From Vespula vulgaris (lineage: Eukaryota > Arthropoda > Insecta > Hymenoptera > Vespidae): 64,000 nucleotides of DNA. How positions within the stretch are numbered: the first letter of the stretch is position 1; each line of letters starts with the position of its first letter. The stretch lies in assembly GCF_905475345.1 (NCBI RefSeq), contig NC_066596.1:3282001-3346000 (forward strand), given 5' to 3'. The translations under genes were made by a program, and so were the position numbers. The notes under the pieces were generated by a model that worked only from the letters and a program-made list of their open reading frames with translations, was not told where the DNA came from and made no database searches. Of the stretch, positions 1 to 11,070 are shown piece by piece.

Positions 1-504
1 CGCTACAAGAATTACTCAATAATTTTTAAAATCACATGATTATTATATAGTTCATCGATAGAATATATATCATTTAAGAATATCGATCGAATTTATAATA
101 TTTTTTAAAAATACGAACCTATCGACTCCGTTTCCATAACAGCTGTTTTGCACATCGTATTTCTCTTTTTTCACCATCCTAGCTCTGTATATATCTGTTT
201 CTCTTTATTTCTCTCCTTTTTTACTTCTTGATGATCCAACTCTATCGTATTTCTATTATATCTGAAAAAATAAGACAAAATTTGTTAATCATGTATTCTA
301 AATAAAGTTAAATGTATAACAGAATATTATATGAGAATTATGTTATCATAAAAGCTAGTAGATTTAAATGATGAAATAATTAGTAAAGAGAGAGAGAAAG
401 AGTTAGTGTGTATTTCGTCAAAATTATGTAATCGTCTCTCGATGTGACGTTGAATAATATTCCATGATTTTGCTGATAATCAACAAGGGAAAATAAATTA
501 GAGA

Positions 505-506
<2 letters not shown>

Positions 507-577
<71 letters not shown>
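507..577. repeat. (GA)n microsatellite
   Basis: About 35 uninterrupted GA dinucleotides after a short GAGAAG lead. It is one of many GA/CT tracts in this window. Translation gives only Ser-Leu or Glu-Arg runs, so the frames across it are not genes. Confidence 0.97.
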
Positions 578-583
<6 letters not shown>

Positions 584-1805
584 GAAAGAGAAGTAGAGGA
601 AGGGGAGATAAATAAATAAATGGAAGAAAAAATGAGAAATACATTGAAATATAAATGTATGATATGCAAATATATAAATCAAACGAATAACATGGAACAC
701 TAATTATCCTTATTGCAACATAAACTTTGTATTTTGTCATGTCTCCTTTATTCTCTCTCTCTCTCTCTCCCTCTCTCTCTTTTCTCTCTCTCTCTCTTTA
801 TTCGTCTGTCTCTCTTACACACTTACACACATACACACACACAGACATATGCATTACTTTTCTCTACGTTTATTTATCTCGTTTTTTTATCTGGTTGATT
901 TTATCGTCTTCAATTTTCTATAGAGTTATTGAAAAATAATTAATTGTTTAAATAATATTAATTGTATCGTGATAGAATTGTCCCGATCAGATATCGATCT
1001 ATCAACGATCTATCTTTTGTAAAATAATCTATCGACATAAATAGTTGTCAATAGAAAAAGTATCATCTCGGATGTAACTTTCCTTTATATTCATTTTTCA
1101 TTTCCTTTTTTTTCCCCTTAATTTTTTCTTTTTATTAATTTATAAAACAAAGTTATTAAATGAAATACGAACGTCCGAATGGTATTCGTGTAAAAATCGA
1201 TTCGATACTTGAACTTATTCATTTCTGAACTAATTCAATACCTATACATTTAAGAATATCAAATGAATCTAATGGTCAAGGATAACATCATTCACTATTT
1301 CTTTTTCTATCTTTTTCATTTTCTTTTTTTTTCCTTCATTTTTCCTTTTCTTGTTCTTTTATCCGTCGTAGATCGTAGTAAAGTCGGCAGGAAAAATTAT
1401 ATAAGAACCAAGGTAAAAAAAATTCCGATTAACAATACTTTGTCAACTTTTTCTCATTCTTTTTCTTCTTCTTTTCGTTACTTTTTTCTTTTTTTTCTAA
1501 TATCAATCCAACGTATCTGCCTATTATATTTGCAAATTTTTGTTGAATTACTTCTTTATTATATATATGCACATACTAACGATTAAATGATACTTATGAA
1601 GTAGTTTGTATCACGTTATGTTAATGATATACCATACAGGATTAATATACGTACAATACAGCAAATGATTATTTATGCGAATACATTCAACTAAGATTTT
1701 CTATACTATTTGTTAGGTTCTTGAACTCTTACAACTAATCGATCTTGAACGTTCAGTTATATCCTTGACCTTTATTATTTTTTCTTTTTCTTTATTTTTT
1801 TTTTC

Positions 1806-1807
<2 letters not shown>

Positions 1808-1850
<43 letters not shown>
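1808..1850. repeat. (TC)n microsatellite
   Basis: About 21 TC dinucleotides embedded in a pyrimidine-rich stretch (1770-1870). Confidence 0.95.
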
Positions 1851-1855
<5 letters not shown>

Positions 1856-2515
1856 ACCTCCATCTCTCTCTTTCGAACAACCGAACAATTTTTTTTTCTA
1901 TATCGCGTTTTTCACAAGAAGAAAAATGACGTAATAAACGATTTCTTCATCTTCCTCTTCTTTTCTTTTTCTTGTTTTCTTTACCAACATTAAAGTCAGA
2001 TTCTAATAATTATAACAGCAGAATGTAGAATCATAGTTCGATAGAAATATAAAATCTACAGTATTCCACTACGCATAATCATAACAATATAATTGCTCAT
2101 CGCAACTATGTTCAACAGTATGATACGACGTAATAACGAATTATTCTATCGTTCTTTATAATTACGTAAGAAATAATATGTTTTCGTGAAAATTCAATAT
2201 ATTATCTCTATTTTTCTAGTTTACGATATAAATATTTTTCTTTGTTCTTTTTTCTTTTTCTTTTTATATCGAACTGATGCACAATTAAATGTTATACTTT
2301 TTATAAATGAAAAACTAGACATAAAATAACATAACATAGAAAAATTAACATGACAAACAATATTCAGAATTTGATGACGACAACGACGACGACGACGATG
2401 ACGATAATAATGATGCGCGTATAATATACACGTGTGTGCACTTGCACGTGAACGAATAAATATATAGTGCCTTAGTAATTAATTATAAAATTCATAATAA
2501 TTTCCAAAGACTTTG

Positions 2516-2519
<4 letters not shown>

Positions 2520-2566
<47 letters not shown>
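2520..2566. repeat. (CT)n microsatellite
   Basis: About 23 CT dinucleotides. Some 180 bp further on (2743-2793) the + strand is purine-rich (GAA then GA), so the strand carrying the purine run switches. Confidence 0.95.
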
Positions 2567-2569
<3 letters not shown>

Positions 2570-2755
2570 GTTATAAAAGAAACACGTTATTTATGTAGAG
2601 TTTAAAGGTTGAATATCGTATATATGCAACATGCAACGTTACATGCAATGGCACTATGATGTATCTATGTTTAGTATTAAAAAGCAGTTTGAAAAAAACA
2701 AACATGAAATGAAAAGACAAAGAAGAGGATAAAAAGAAGAAGAACAAGAAGAAGA

Positions 2756-2794
<39 letters not shown>

Positions 2795-3869
2795 AGAAAA
2801 AAAATTAATTACAAATAATACAAGATAGGTTATCCATCCACTTTGGATCTTATCCGTTCATCACTTTGGAATTTATCCATCGAATCTTTTGCCGTTTAAG
2901 AAAAAGGAAAGGTTTAGATTAAAAAGCGATTGAAAATATCTCGAAAGACTTATTTACTTACGTGATGAAACAAAAAAAAATAAAAAAACGAAGAGATAAA
3001 GTTTCAAGGTCGTTGACTCACTACTACTATCCTCGAAGTATAATATTGTCGAATGTTGGTGAAAAGTAATACTTGTTGGACCGCTCCCGTTCATTCGTTT
3101 TATATTTTAACGATAAACGTTTGAACAAATTTTCCGAGATATTTTTACTCTTTCGTTTTTCCTTTTTTTTTTCTTTCCTTTCTTTTTTTCTTTTTCTTTT
3201 TCTTTACTTTTCTTTTCCTTTTTTGTCCGTGTGATATTTCTTCTTCTTGTTCTTGTTTTGTTTTTTAATTTTACACGATTAATTTAAACTTCTGACACGA
3301 ATGTGCGTAACTTGAATAGACGAGAACGAACTGTGACGGATATGTTCGGCCGATCACCGTGTACTGTCTTTCTTTCTTTCCAACAAGTCTTGCCGTTTAA
3401 TTACACGCTTCCTCTCTAATCGCTATATATTCGATTATTTATGCCACTCCGAGAGCACGAATCGAGTTGGAATAATTCTCTGATTGGTTGACAATAACGA
3501 GATCTAATATCGATAGTTTGCCTCCTTCTTCCTCTTATTTACTTTGTTTTATCATACATACACACACACACACACGCATACACATGTACTCAGATATTTA
3601 CATATGCATATATTTTCTTTTTATATGATTTTTCTACCTATTTTTTTTTGTATATCAATGACAATGAGACAAATATTTTGATCGAATAAACTCGCTGTCA
3701 TTAAACTTTGATGAATTGATTGCTTCGTCATTGATCTCGTTTCATCGCTAAATTATATATTTAATTCAGGAATGGTAGAAATTCTAATTACGTCCTACGT
3801 TTCTTCTTTCTTCACTATTTTTTCACTTTCTTTCGTATTATAGTATCGATGAATTATTGGTCTACTAAT

Positions 3870-3990
3870 TGCGTGCTCAGTTCACTGTGTCGTCGCGAAG
3901 AACGCGAGGAAAACAAACATGGCGTATGAAAAGATGACTGACCAACTTCTGAATGTGATATAGCAGCGCCATAGACGGCGAAAGATCGAA
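3870..3990. promoter_or_regulatory. Possible promoter patch
   Basis: A short GC-richer patch in AT-rich DNA contains TCAGTTC (like the insect initiator), several CpGs, an ATGGCG and the block AGCGCCATAGACGGCG at 3965-3980. A similar block occurs near 5569 and 39121, close to other genes. The frame from the ATG at 3919 stops after 14 codons, so no coding exon is shown. It could be the start of an untranslated exon or simply a transcription-factor site. Confidence 0.25.
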
Positions 3991-4226
3991 CAAAAGTATT
4001 AACTTGTTATCGACACGATCGAGAAAGTAAAAAATGTCGATAATTATTATTGATTGTAAAAACTTGTCGGTAGAATTCATTGTTCATTACAATTGATTGT
4101 AGATTTTGTAGATAAAGTAGAAAATATTATTAATCACGAATGATTGTAGATAAAGTAGAAAACTATAAGTTGATTCAAATTTATGAAAAATCTACTTTTG
4201 CCAATTTAAATTATTCTCTGACGTTT

Positions 4227-4257
<31 letters not shown>

Positions 4258-4728
4258 ATTCTGATTTATAAGTTCTCATATAGCAACGATATTTGTATAC
4301 AATAACTGAGTAGAAATTGTAAATGATATAGTATTAACTATGATATGATTGCATAGCGTAGAAAATGACTAAGCAAAATATATTAGTAATTATTAAACGG
4401 ATGATAGAATGCAATTGTTAATTAAGTTTTGCATTTAAGAATAAATTAACTCGTCAAATGGTAGTGTCACCTACAAGATGTTAATTTCATTGAAAAAACA
4501 AGCTATAATTTTTTTCTACCTGATGAATAACAACTCGATTTATATATCTGACGTAATGCTGAAGAGGATTATCTTCTATATGTCACGTATATGTAATAGT
4601 TCAATAAACATTTTTTTTAATAATAATAGCGCTTTCGTTTTCTTTTTCTTTTTTTTTTTTTAATTACGAGAGAACATATTTTCCAAATTAATTACAAATC
4701 ATCGTAAACGAATCTTCAACTTCTTTTT

Positions 4729-4734
4729 TTTATT
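4729..4734 (-). other. Possible polyadenylation signal of RpS28
   Basis: On the minus strand this reads AATAAA, about 170 nt beyond the RpS28 stop codon. A (GTAT)n microsatellite lies between the two. The hexamer is common in AT-rich DNA, so the assignment is tentative. Confidence 0.35.
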
Positions 4735-4801
4735 TTATATAAAACAAATCTTATAGAAAAGATTTCGACGAAATTGTTAGTATCGTGTTCTCGTTTATAT
4801 A

Positions 4802-4810
<9 letters not shown>

Positions 4811-4837
<27 letters not shown>

Positions 4838-4841
4838 TGTA
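4811..4841. repeat. (GTAT)n microsatellite
   Basis: Roughly eight GTAT units flanked by TATA-type repeats. It would fall in the 3' UTR of RpS28 if the AATAAA at 4729 is used. Confidence 0.9.
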
Positions 4842-4904
4842 TATGTATATATGTATATACGTAAAATTGTGTAGTGATCACAATGGCAAAAATCGAAAGG
4901 AAGA

Positions 4905-5102
4905 TTAACGTAATCTTCTGGCTTCTCGTTCAGATTCCAAAAGAGTTAAGATATCTCCTTCGCGAACGGGTCCTTTGACATTTCTGATTATTTGTCTGTT
5001 CTGTTCATTCAAGAATTCCACTTTGACTTGGGTACATTGACCTTGGGAGCCCGTTCTGCCAAGCACTTTTACAACGCGTGCACGCACTATAGGTGTTTCC
5101 AT
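4905..5102 (-). CDS. RpS28: 40S ribosomal protein S28
   Basis: Encodes a 65-residue protein of the small ribosomal subunit (eS28), found at the mRNA exit side of the 40S head. The frame is intact from METPIV to the terminal EREARRLR. It holds the family hallmarks VLGRTGSQGQCTQV (residues 12-25) and NVKGPVREGDILTLLESE (residues 42-59). The length equals the usual insect form and is four residues shorter than the vertebrate one. The coding part is a single exon. A TTTAAAG just before GATCATGG could be a 3' splice site, so the 5' UTR may be spliced, as in many ribosomal-protein genes. There is no A-tract after the stop, so nothing marks it as a processed copy, although a retrocopy cannot be ruled out. 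A divergent ORF starts 74 bp away. Confidence 0.96.
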   Translation of the reverse strand: METPIVRARVVKVLGRTGSQGQCTQVKVEFLNEQNRQIIRNVKGPVREGDILTLLESEREARRLR

Positions 5103-5176
5103 GATCCTTTAAAAAAATTTGATCACTTTCGTCAAAAATATTTTCGATAGAACGAAATCGTTCTCGATCTTTAACG
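5103..5176. promoter_or_regulatory. Divergent intergenic spacer, possible shared promoter
   Basis: Only 74 bp separate the RpS28 start codon (minus) from the ATG of the small plus-strand ORF. The spacer is AT-rich with no TATA box in a clear position. If the ORF is a gene, this or the adjoining DNA must serve both directions; otherwise it is simply the RpS28 5' leader. Confidence 0.35.
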
Positions 5177-5407
5177 ATGATGTTACGTAAGTATAATGGT
5201 CTTGCAAGTTATTCCAAAGTCTTTCAACTTCTACCAACCGTACTAAATAACGAAATCAAGTCGAATAAGAAACTAAAAGAAAGTTACATCGAAGAACTTA
5301 AAAAGTTTACCCAAAACGAATTGTTTTCGATCGATTCGATCGGACCTTTTTTAAACATCGATTGCGTTAAATTTACGATCCGAGATAAAAACTATCATAC
5401 AAATTGA
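5177..5407 (+). CDS. Small hypothetical protein divergent to RpS28
   Basis: A 76-codon frame, ATG-ATG start and stop at 5405-5407. Unlike most frames here its product is not low-complexity: it has a regular mix of Lys, Glu, Leu, Ser and Ile and a predicted helical stretch (residues 12-45, around LPTVLNN and YIEELKKF). It faces away from RpS28 at 74 bp, a spacing often seen for divergent housekeeping gene pairs. The pattern (aromatic, Leu-Pro, later a Tyr-Ile helix and LN near the end) faintly recalls the middle of Nnf1/PMF1 kinetochore proteins. They are about twice as long, and I would not name it on this. It may be one exon of a longer gene, a short gene, or chance. Confidence 0.35.
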   Translation: MMLRKYNGLASYSKVFQLLPTVLNNEIKSNKKLKESYIEELKKFTQNELFSIDSIGPFLNIDCVKFTIRDKNYHTN

Positions 5408-6796
5408 TAGTTGATATGATAATATATAATCATTAATTTGGCAGCATTGACGAGCGACTAGTACGAATAAAAATAGCAACTCGCACGAAGTAGTATCGTC
5501 GCGCAAAGTCATATGAGATACGATTCAAACTCTAGAATTTCAAATGTTCGCGCTATTGCAAGCTCGATGTGCCATCTGTCGGAAATTTGTAAAAAACAAT
5601 TCAAATTTAAATTCCATTTACGCGGGTCCATCCATCGATTGTTAAGTGCGAAAAACGATAGATTGATTAATTAATAAATCAATGTAGTTTTATAATTTAT
5701 ATGTTATAGAAGAAAGATGGACGCTCCTCGCCCATTGTTACAATTGATTTTATTCGCTTGTGCTTTAGTACAAATGTGACATTATTTTCTTGTCTATAAC
5801 AAGAAACAATATGTCTCTCGTTTGTCTTTATTAAATCCACATTTTATTTGAAATATACTCACGCATGTAATTAATTATTTGCTAAGAAATACCCTTTATA
5901 TGCGTCATACAAGACGTCTATATTTATTTCCCTTTCTTTCTTTCACTTTCTCTCTCTCTCTTTCTCTCACTCACCCTCTCACTCTCGTTCTATCTTCTTT
6001 CATTCTCATTATCTTCATCTTATTAATCTCACGCTTCTTAAAACAGACGCAAGCACGCAAGCACACACGCACGCACGCACGCATGCACGCATGCACACGG
6101 ATATTCTTTTATATAAAATTACATCGTACGTGAAAAAGTTTAGCATATTTTGATAAGCAGTATGTGGTCTGATTTGACGATTTTGAATAATGTCATCGAT
6201 GTGTCTGTCTGTGTGTGTGTGTATGTGTATATATATATGTGTGTGTGTATACGTTTATGTGGCATATGTGAATGTGATTTTTTTTTCCCTCTAGAAACTG
6301 TTTATCGCTAAAAATAAGAGAGAATTAGAACTATCTAAATTATTTCTATTACGTACAGAGGGAAAGAGAGAAAGAGAGAAAGAGGGAAAGAGAGAGATGG
6401 TTCGAAGATATATTATTAATCGAGAATTAATTATGACATTTCTTTCTTTTTCGTTTGAACACAATACGAGCAGCAAACGTCTTCCCTTTTTCCTTTTTTC
6501 TTCTTCTTATTCTTCTTCATCTTCTTCTCCTTTCTCCTGTCGATTCGCGGTTACGAAATTTTTACATAAACTTTAGGAAATTAGGAATAGGACGGCAATG
6601 AAAATCAAAAAAAAAAAAAGAAAAACAGAAAAAGACAAATAAAACGAAAAATAAATAAATAAATCATATTATACGAAATATATTCCACACGAGGCAGTAT
6701 TAATTATAAAATATTTCAATTCTACGCGAATGTGTCATTCGTTTAGCCGAAATATAAGACTGGTGTAAATCATTCTTAATTCTACTGCTAATCATT

Positions 6797-6843
6797 AATA
6801 TTGTTATTATTATTATAACTATTATTATTACTACTATTATTAC

Positions 6844-6912
<69 letters not shown>
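6797..6912. repeat. (ATT)n microsatellite
   Basis: A trinucleotide array, at first interrupted (ACT, ATC) and then about 25 pure ATT units. The reverse strand translates as poly-Ile, which explains the open frame there. Confidence 0.95.
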
Positions 6913-7017
6913 CATCATCATCGATGAGTTTATTGATCCAATAATTATTTTATTCGTTAGGCGTCACTTTAATATATATTATTATTTTTTTTATCTTTCT
7001 TTTATATCCAATGTGAT

Positions 7018-7021
<4 letters not shown>

Positions 7022-7064
<43 letters not shown>
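7022..7064. repeat. (AT)n microsatellite
   Basis: About 21 TA dinucleotides. Similar tracts recur at 8067-8102, 22938-22983 and 30322-30369. Confidence 0.95.
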
Positions 7065-7067
<3 letters not shown>

Positions 7068-8054
7068 TAATCAAGCTTGAAAAGGAGCTTGAAAAGGAGA
7101 TTGTGAAAAAAATAATAATCCTTGGATACATCGATCCTTTCGCTATTATTTCGATTTACACCGATCTTATGTCGTTTCTTTTTTTTTTTTTTTATTTCGT
7201 TCTATGCACTGCATTTGCTCGGATAAAGCTCTGTAAAAGAGCAAGGCTAGGATTTTAATTGTCTTTTTTTTCCTTCTTTTTTTCTTCCTTTTCGTTACAT
7301 TAACAATACATTTATTATGTGTACAAAAAGAGTTATGCGATAATGATCCCAAGTTCTACATATACAATTGTCATTCCTTGCTGATTTCATCGATATTAAA
7401 AATCACAGGTATTCGGGAAAGTAATCATCATATATTTTCTTTCTTCTTCTTTTTCTTTCGCCTTTTTTTTTTCTATCAACGTTGACATCTTTACGCGTGT
7501 ATATGCAATTTTTATTTGGTTTCTCTCTCTCTTTCCCTTTTTTTTTGTTTTTATTCGAAAGAAAAAACGTCCTAATGCATATCACGCGAAAAGAAACGAA
7601 AAACTAATATTACAAACATTTAAAGGAGAAATCCTTTTTTTTTATTCCTGATCTTATCAATTAATAATAATAGAAAAAAAAAGATATTTATCTTTTCTCT
7701 TTAAAATAAAAAGGAATAACTTCAGATCAAAGGTGCATTTTATAAAAACAAAAAAAATATCTACTTTCTATATATCGTATAAAAAAGTTGCATTTCAATA
7801 AAAAGGACATAATAATAAATAAATAAATGTCCGTTGGACTCTCGAATCTAATCAATGTTATGACAATTGATTTCATTCTACGAAAAATAAGATATGTCAA
7901 CCATGAAAACATTAATATATATATAAGGGATCTCTTACACAAAAAAGATCAAGTATAATATAATCAAGTATAATATAAAATTTACTAAACATAAATAAAA
8001 CTATTGACCACGATTAAAAAAAATAATGAAAATAGTCTATCCATTAACTAATAT

Positions 8055-8111
<57 letters not shown>

Positions 8112-8565
8112 CGTTATATAAAAAAAAAAATTACATTAAAATAAGCCATCGAAGCAGGAATACAGGAGTACTATTTAAATTTACTTCGAACAATTCGATG
8201 ATGAGACGATGATTATTAATAAATCAAATATATATAAATATATATATCCGATAAATTATAAACTAACGAGACAGAATAAAATAAAAAACGAAAAGAAAAA
8301 ACATATATCTTTAGAAATAAGTAATACATTGTCGTCTATCGATATAAATACTGCTTTTCTATCACTGAACCAGTCGAACGACAAAAGAAATTAATAATTC
8401 AATTCTCATTTATAAGTATAATAAAATAAAATATAGTAATTAATTAATAATAATTAATGATTAATAAACCGTATGCTTTCCTTGTGTTTATCGGAATATA
8501 GGGAGAAAGATCGATGAATCCGAATTTTAGTAAAAAGTTTTTTCTTTCCCTCTCTCTCACTCTCT

Positions 8566-8566
8566 C

Positions 8567-8602
<36 letters not shown>

Positions 8603-8604
8603 CC
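8566..8604. repeat. Poly-C / (CT)n compound microsatellite
   Basis: A run of twelve C residues leads straight into about 13 CT units. Pure C runs of this length are rare in the window. Confidence 0.9.
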
Positions 8605-10813
8605 CTATCTCTTAAGAGAGATCATTAGTTGCTCGCTCGTTTATTGACTGGTTTTCATTATTTCTTATTTCGTTATACGTATAAAAAAGAGATAGACGAA
8701 GAAAAAGACGAAAAGGGAGATCGTTCGTCTTTATCCTCTTTTTCTTGATTGCCCAAATAGGCCGCATAAAAGAATCGTCAAGGCGAATATTATCGGTTAA
8801 GAGAGAAATGAAAATGCGAAAAAAGAATAAGAAAAAAAAGAAATAGAAAAAGAAAGAAAGAAAGAAAGAAAGAAGAAAACAAAAGAAAAAAAAAGGAAAT
8901 GCAATATAACGAGGATGTATTTATCTCACTTAAAGATACGCTCGCAAAGGAAAGATACGCGCGTTTTTACCAGCACATACATCATGATCATGGTTATCGT
9001 CATCGTCATCGTCTTCGTCATCATCGTACGTGCAACGATCGTTGGATATTTTCCTCCCTGATGATTCTTCGAATTAATTATTTTTAATTGTAGCAACTTG
9101 TTTACGCTAGCACTCGCACTTATTAGAAGCAAACGCTCAGGCAGCTAGTGATTGGTCAAGTGTGAGCTTCTCCCATTTTTCTCGCGTTTCTTTATAGTTT
9201 TTTTCTTTTTTTTTTCTTCTTCTTTTTCTTCTCTTTTTTTTTATTTTTTTTTTTTATTTTTTCTTGATTTTTCTCTTTCTTTCGTTCCTTTTTACAATAG
9301 ACAGCACGTTCCAATTTGTATTCGACTCTTCTCGCGTGTTACAAATATTTAAGTAAACTCGCGCGTGTGTATGTGTGTGTGTGTGTGTGTAGGGATGTAT
9401 GTACTTACGTGTACATTTATATATGCATTATATATATATATATATATGTATATATATAATGCATTTTTTTGTTTTCTTAATGAAATTACACGATATGAAT
9501 CGAGAGAATTCATCCTTACGGACCTTTTTATACATATGGTATGTATATGAAATTGTGCCGAATATAAATGCGTCGTCGGCGTCTCCTTTCGCGTAGATCT
9601 TTACCTCTTTACGTTTCTTTCTTTTTTTTTTATCATTCCACTTGTTTCTTCTTCTTCTTTACATATTTTTCGATTAGGTCTATTGTTCTTATTTAGTTCA
9701 TCGTAATTGTTCGCTACATCTTTAGAGACACACGACGTCGTCACGTAAATATGAGAATAATAAAAGACTCGTTTTCTTTTCTAAGTTTTGATCCGTTAAA
9801 TATATATATATATATATAACTACGTATAATCTACTTAATAACGAAACGATCTAAACATTCCTTCGTCTCGTTTATTTAATTACGATAGACGCGCGATCGT
9901 TGGAGGGAAACGAGTCTTGAATGGGCCTAAGGCTCCTGGCGAGTTAGTAGTAATTGGCTATGAACATTGTCTTTCTCACTTTCTTGACTCTTCGATCGAA
10001 CGCTGGCCGTTCTTTTGGAATATATTGCAAGTCCGCATGTTTTAGGATATTATTATTACGGGATTCGTTAAAATAGCCTAACTAATGCGCACTCTCTACA
10101 TTCATCCCTTATAGAAATATCTACGTAATTCTACGCGCTTTTATGATTCATCTTCTGGTTCTCTTCGGTTATATTTCATTGGTAGTAATAATCGACTTTT
10201 TCTTTCTCTCTCTTTCTTTTTTCTCTCTCCGTCTCTCCCTCTCTCTCTTATCTTTATTTCTTTCTCTCTCTTTCTCCGATAGTTCCGTAATAATTCGATG
10301 AAATTTTAATTAGGCTTCATACTTTAATTGTCCTGCCTATGAACTCTTTAGCTGCTAAACTTCGGTAATAATCGAAACTACAATTTTCTTCTATGCTTCT
10401 CTGTTTGCTGCTGTCTGTATCTTTGTGTTTTTGTGTTTATATGTGTATAATAAGAGTCAGTGATGTGTATAGTTTTACCGATCTCTAGAAAGTCAAATTA
10501 TAAAAGTCGGATAATATCAAAAGCACAAGGAAACACAGTATGTGTGTGTGTACGTGTATGTATGTTATATTAACAGAGCGAACGATGGTTTCCTTTTTTT
10601 TTTCTTTTTTATCACTTACTTCCATGATTCATTTTCCAACGCCAGAAACCTTGTGGGAGATCTCTTTTCTTATTATAAAAATGCTAATGACAATATCATT
10701 GGATCGCTTATGGAAAAAGTGTCTGGCATTGGAAAATCCGATCCAGTCTCGATCGAAGCTCTTCTCCGTGGAAGTAAAAACGCGTCGAAGGAGCTTACTT
10801 CTTTTTCTCTCTT

Positions 10814-10819
10814 TTTATT
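10814..10819 (-). other. Possible polyadenylation signal of the ABCG gene
   Basis: AATAAA on the minus strand, about 250 nt past the stop codon. It sits at the edge of a pyrimidine-rich microsatellite on the + strand, so other signals are possible. Confidence 0.3.
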
Positions 10820-10834
10820 TTGTTTCTCTCTCTT

Positions 10835-10855
10835 TCTCTTTCTTTCTTTCTTTCT

Positions 10856-10886
<31 letters not shown>
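10835..10886. repeat. (CTTT)n microsatellite
   Basis: Tetranucleotide CTTT array with one short interruption (TTCTTC), 190-240 bp downstream of the ABCG stop codon on that gene's strand, so possibly within its 3' UTR. Confidence 0.9.
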
Positions 10887-11070
10887 GAAAAAAGTCAGGC
10901 AAGTTTGTTGGGCCACGAAGAACCATACCTTTGACTGTCGTGCTTTCGTTTTTCTCTCTCTTTCTTTCTTTTTCTCTTTTTCTTTCTCTTTCATTTTCTC
11001 TTCACTTTCTTTGTTCTTTCATGTTATTGTCTGCCATCGCCATTGGAGCATCGACGTCGTCGAATCGGTT

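Larger units (their letters stand above)
1..4904. other. Non-coding region with microsatellites
   Basis: No protein with recognisable composition or splice structure was found here. The stretch is AT-rich and holds (GA)n at 507-577, imperfect (CT)n at 752-797, (TC)n at 1808-1850, a GAC-type triplet run near 2378-2400, (CT)n at 2520-2566, a GAA then GA run at 2743-2793, poly-T at 4232-4257 and (GTAT)n at 4811-4841. Open frames here are mostly translations of these repeats. A more GC-rich patch at about 3870-3990 is listed separately as a possible promoter. Confidence 0.6.
5408..11070. other. Non-coding region between RpS28 pair and ABCG gene
   Basis: No gene was recognised. It contains a CpG-richer block with GTGCCATCTGTCGGA at 5569-5583, CT-rich runs near 5945-5990, (ATT)n at 6797-6912, (AT)n at 7022-7064 and 8067-8102, a C-run followed by (CT)n at 8566-8604, (GAAA)n near 8850, CATCGT repeats near 8985-9025, TG repeats near 9370 and (CTTT)n at 10835-10886. 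The apparent 186-codon frame across 10540-11100 depends on pyrimidine repeats and overlaps the ABCG 3' end on the other strand, so it is not called. Confidence 0.6.

Noticed and set aside
3877..4080. 67-codon minus-strand ORF
   Set aside because: No family likeness, overlaps the possible promoter patch, and has no splice or start context that favours coding.
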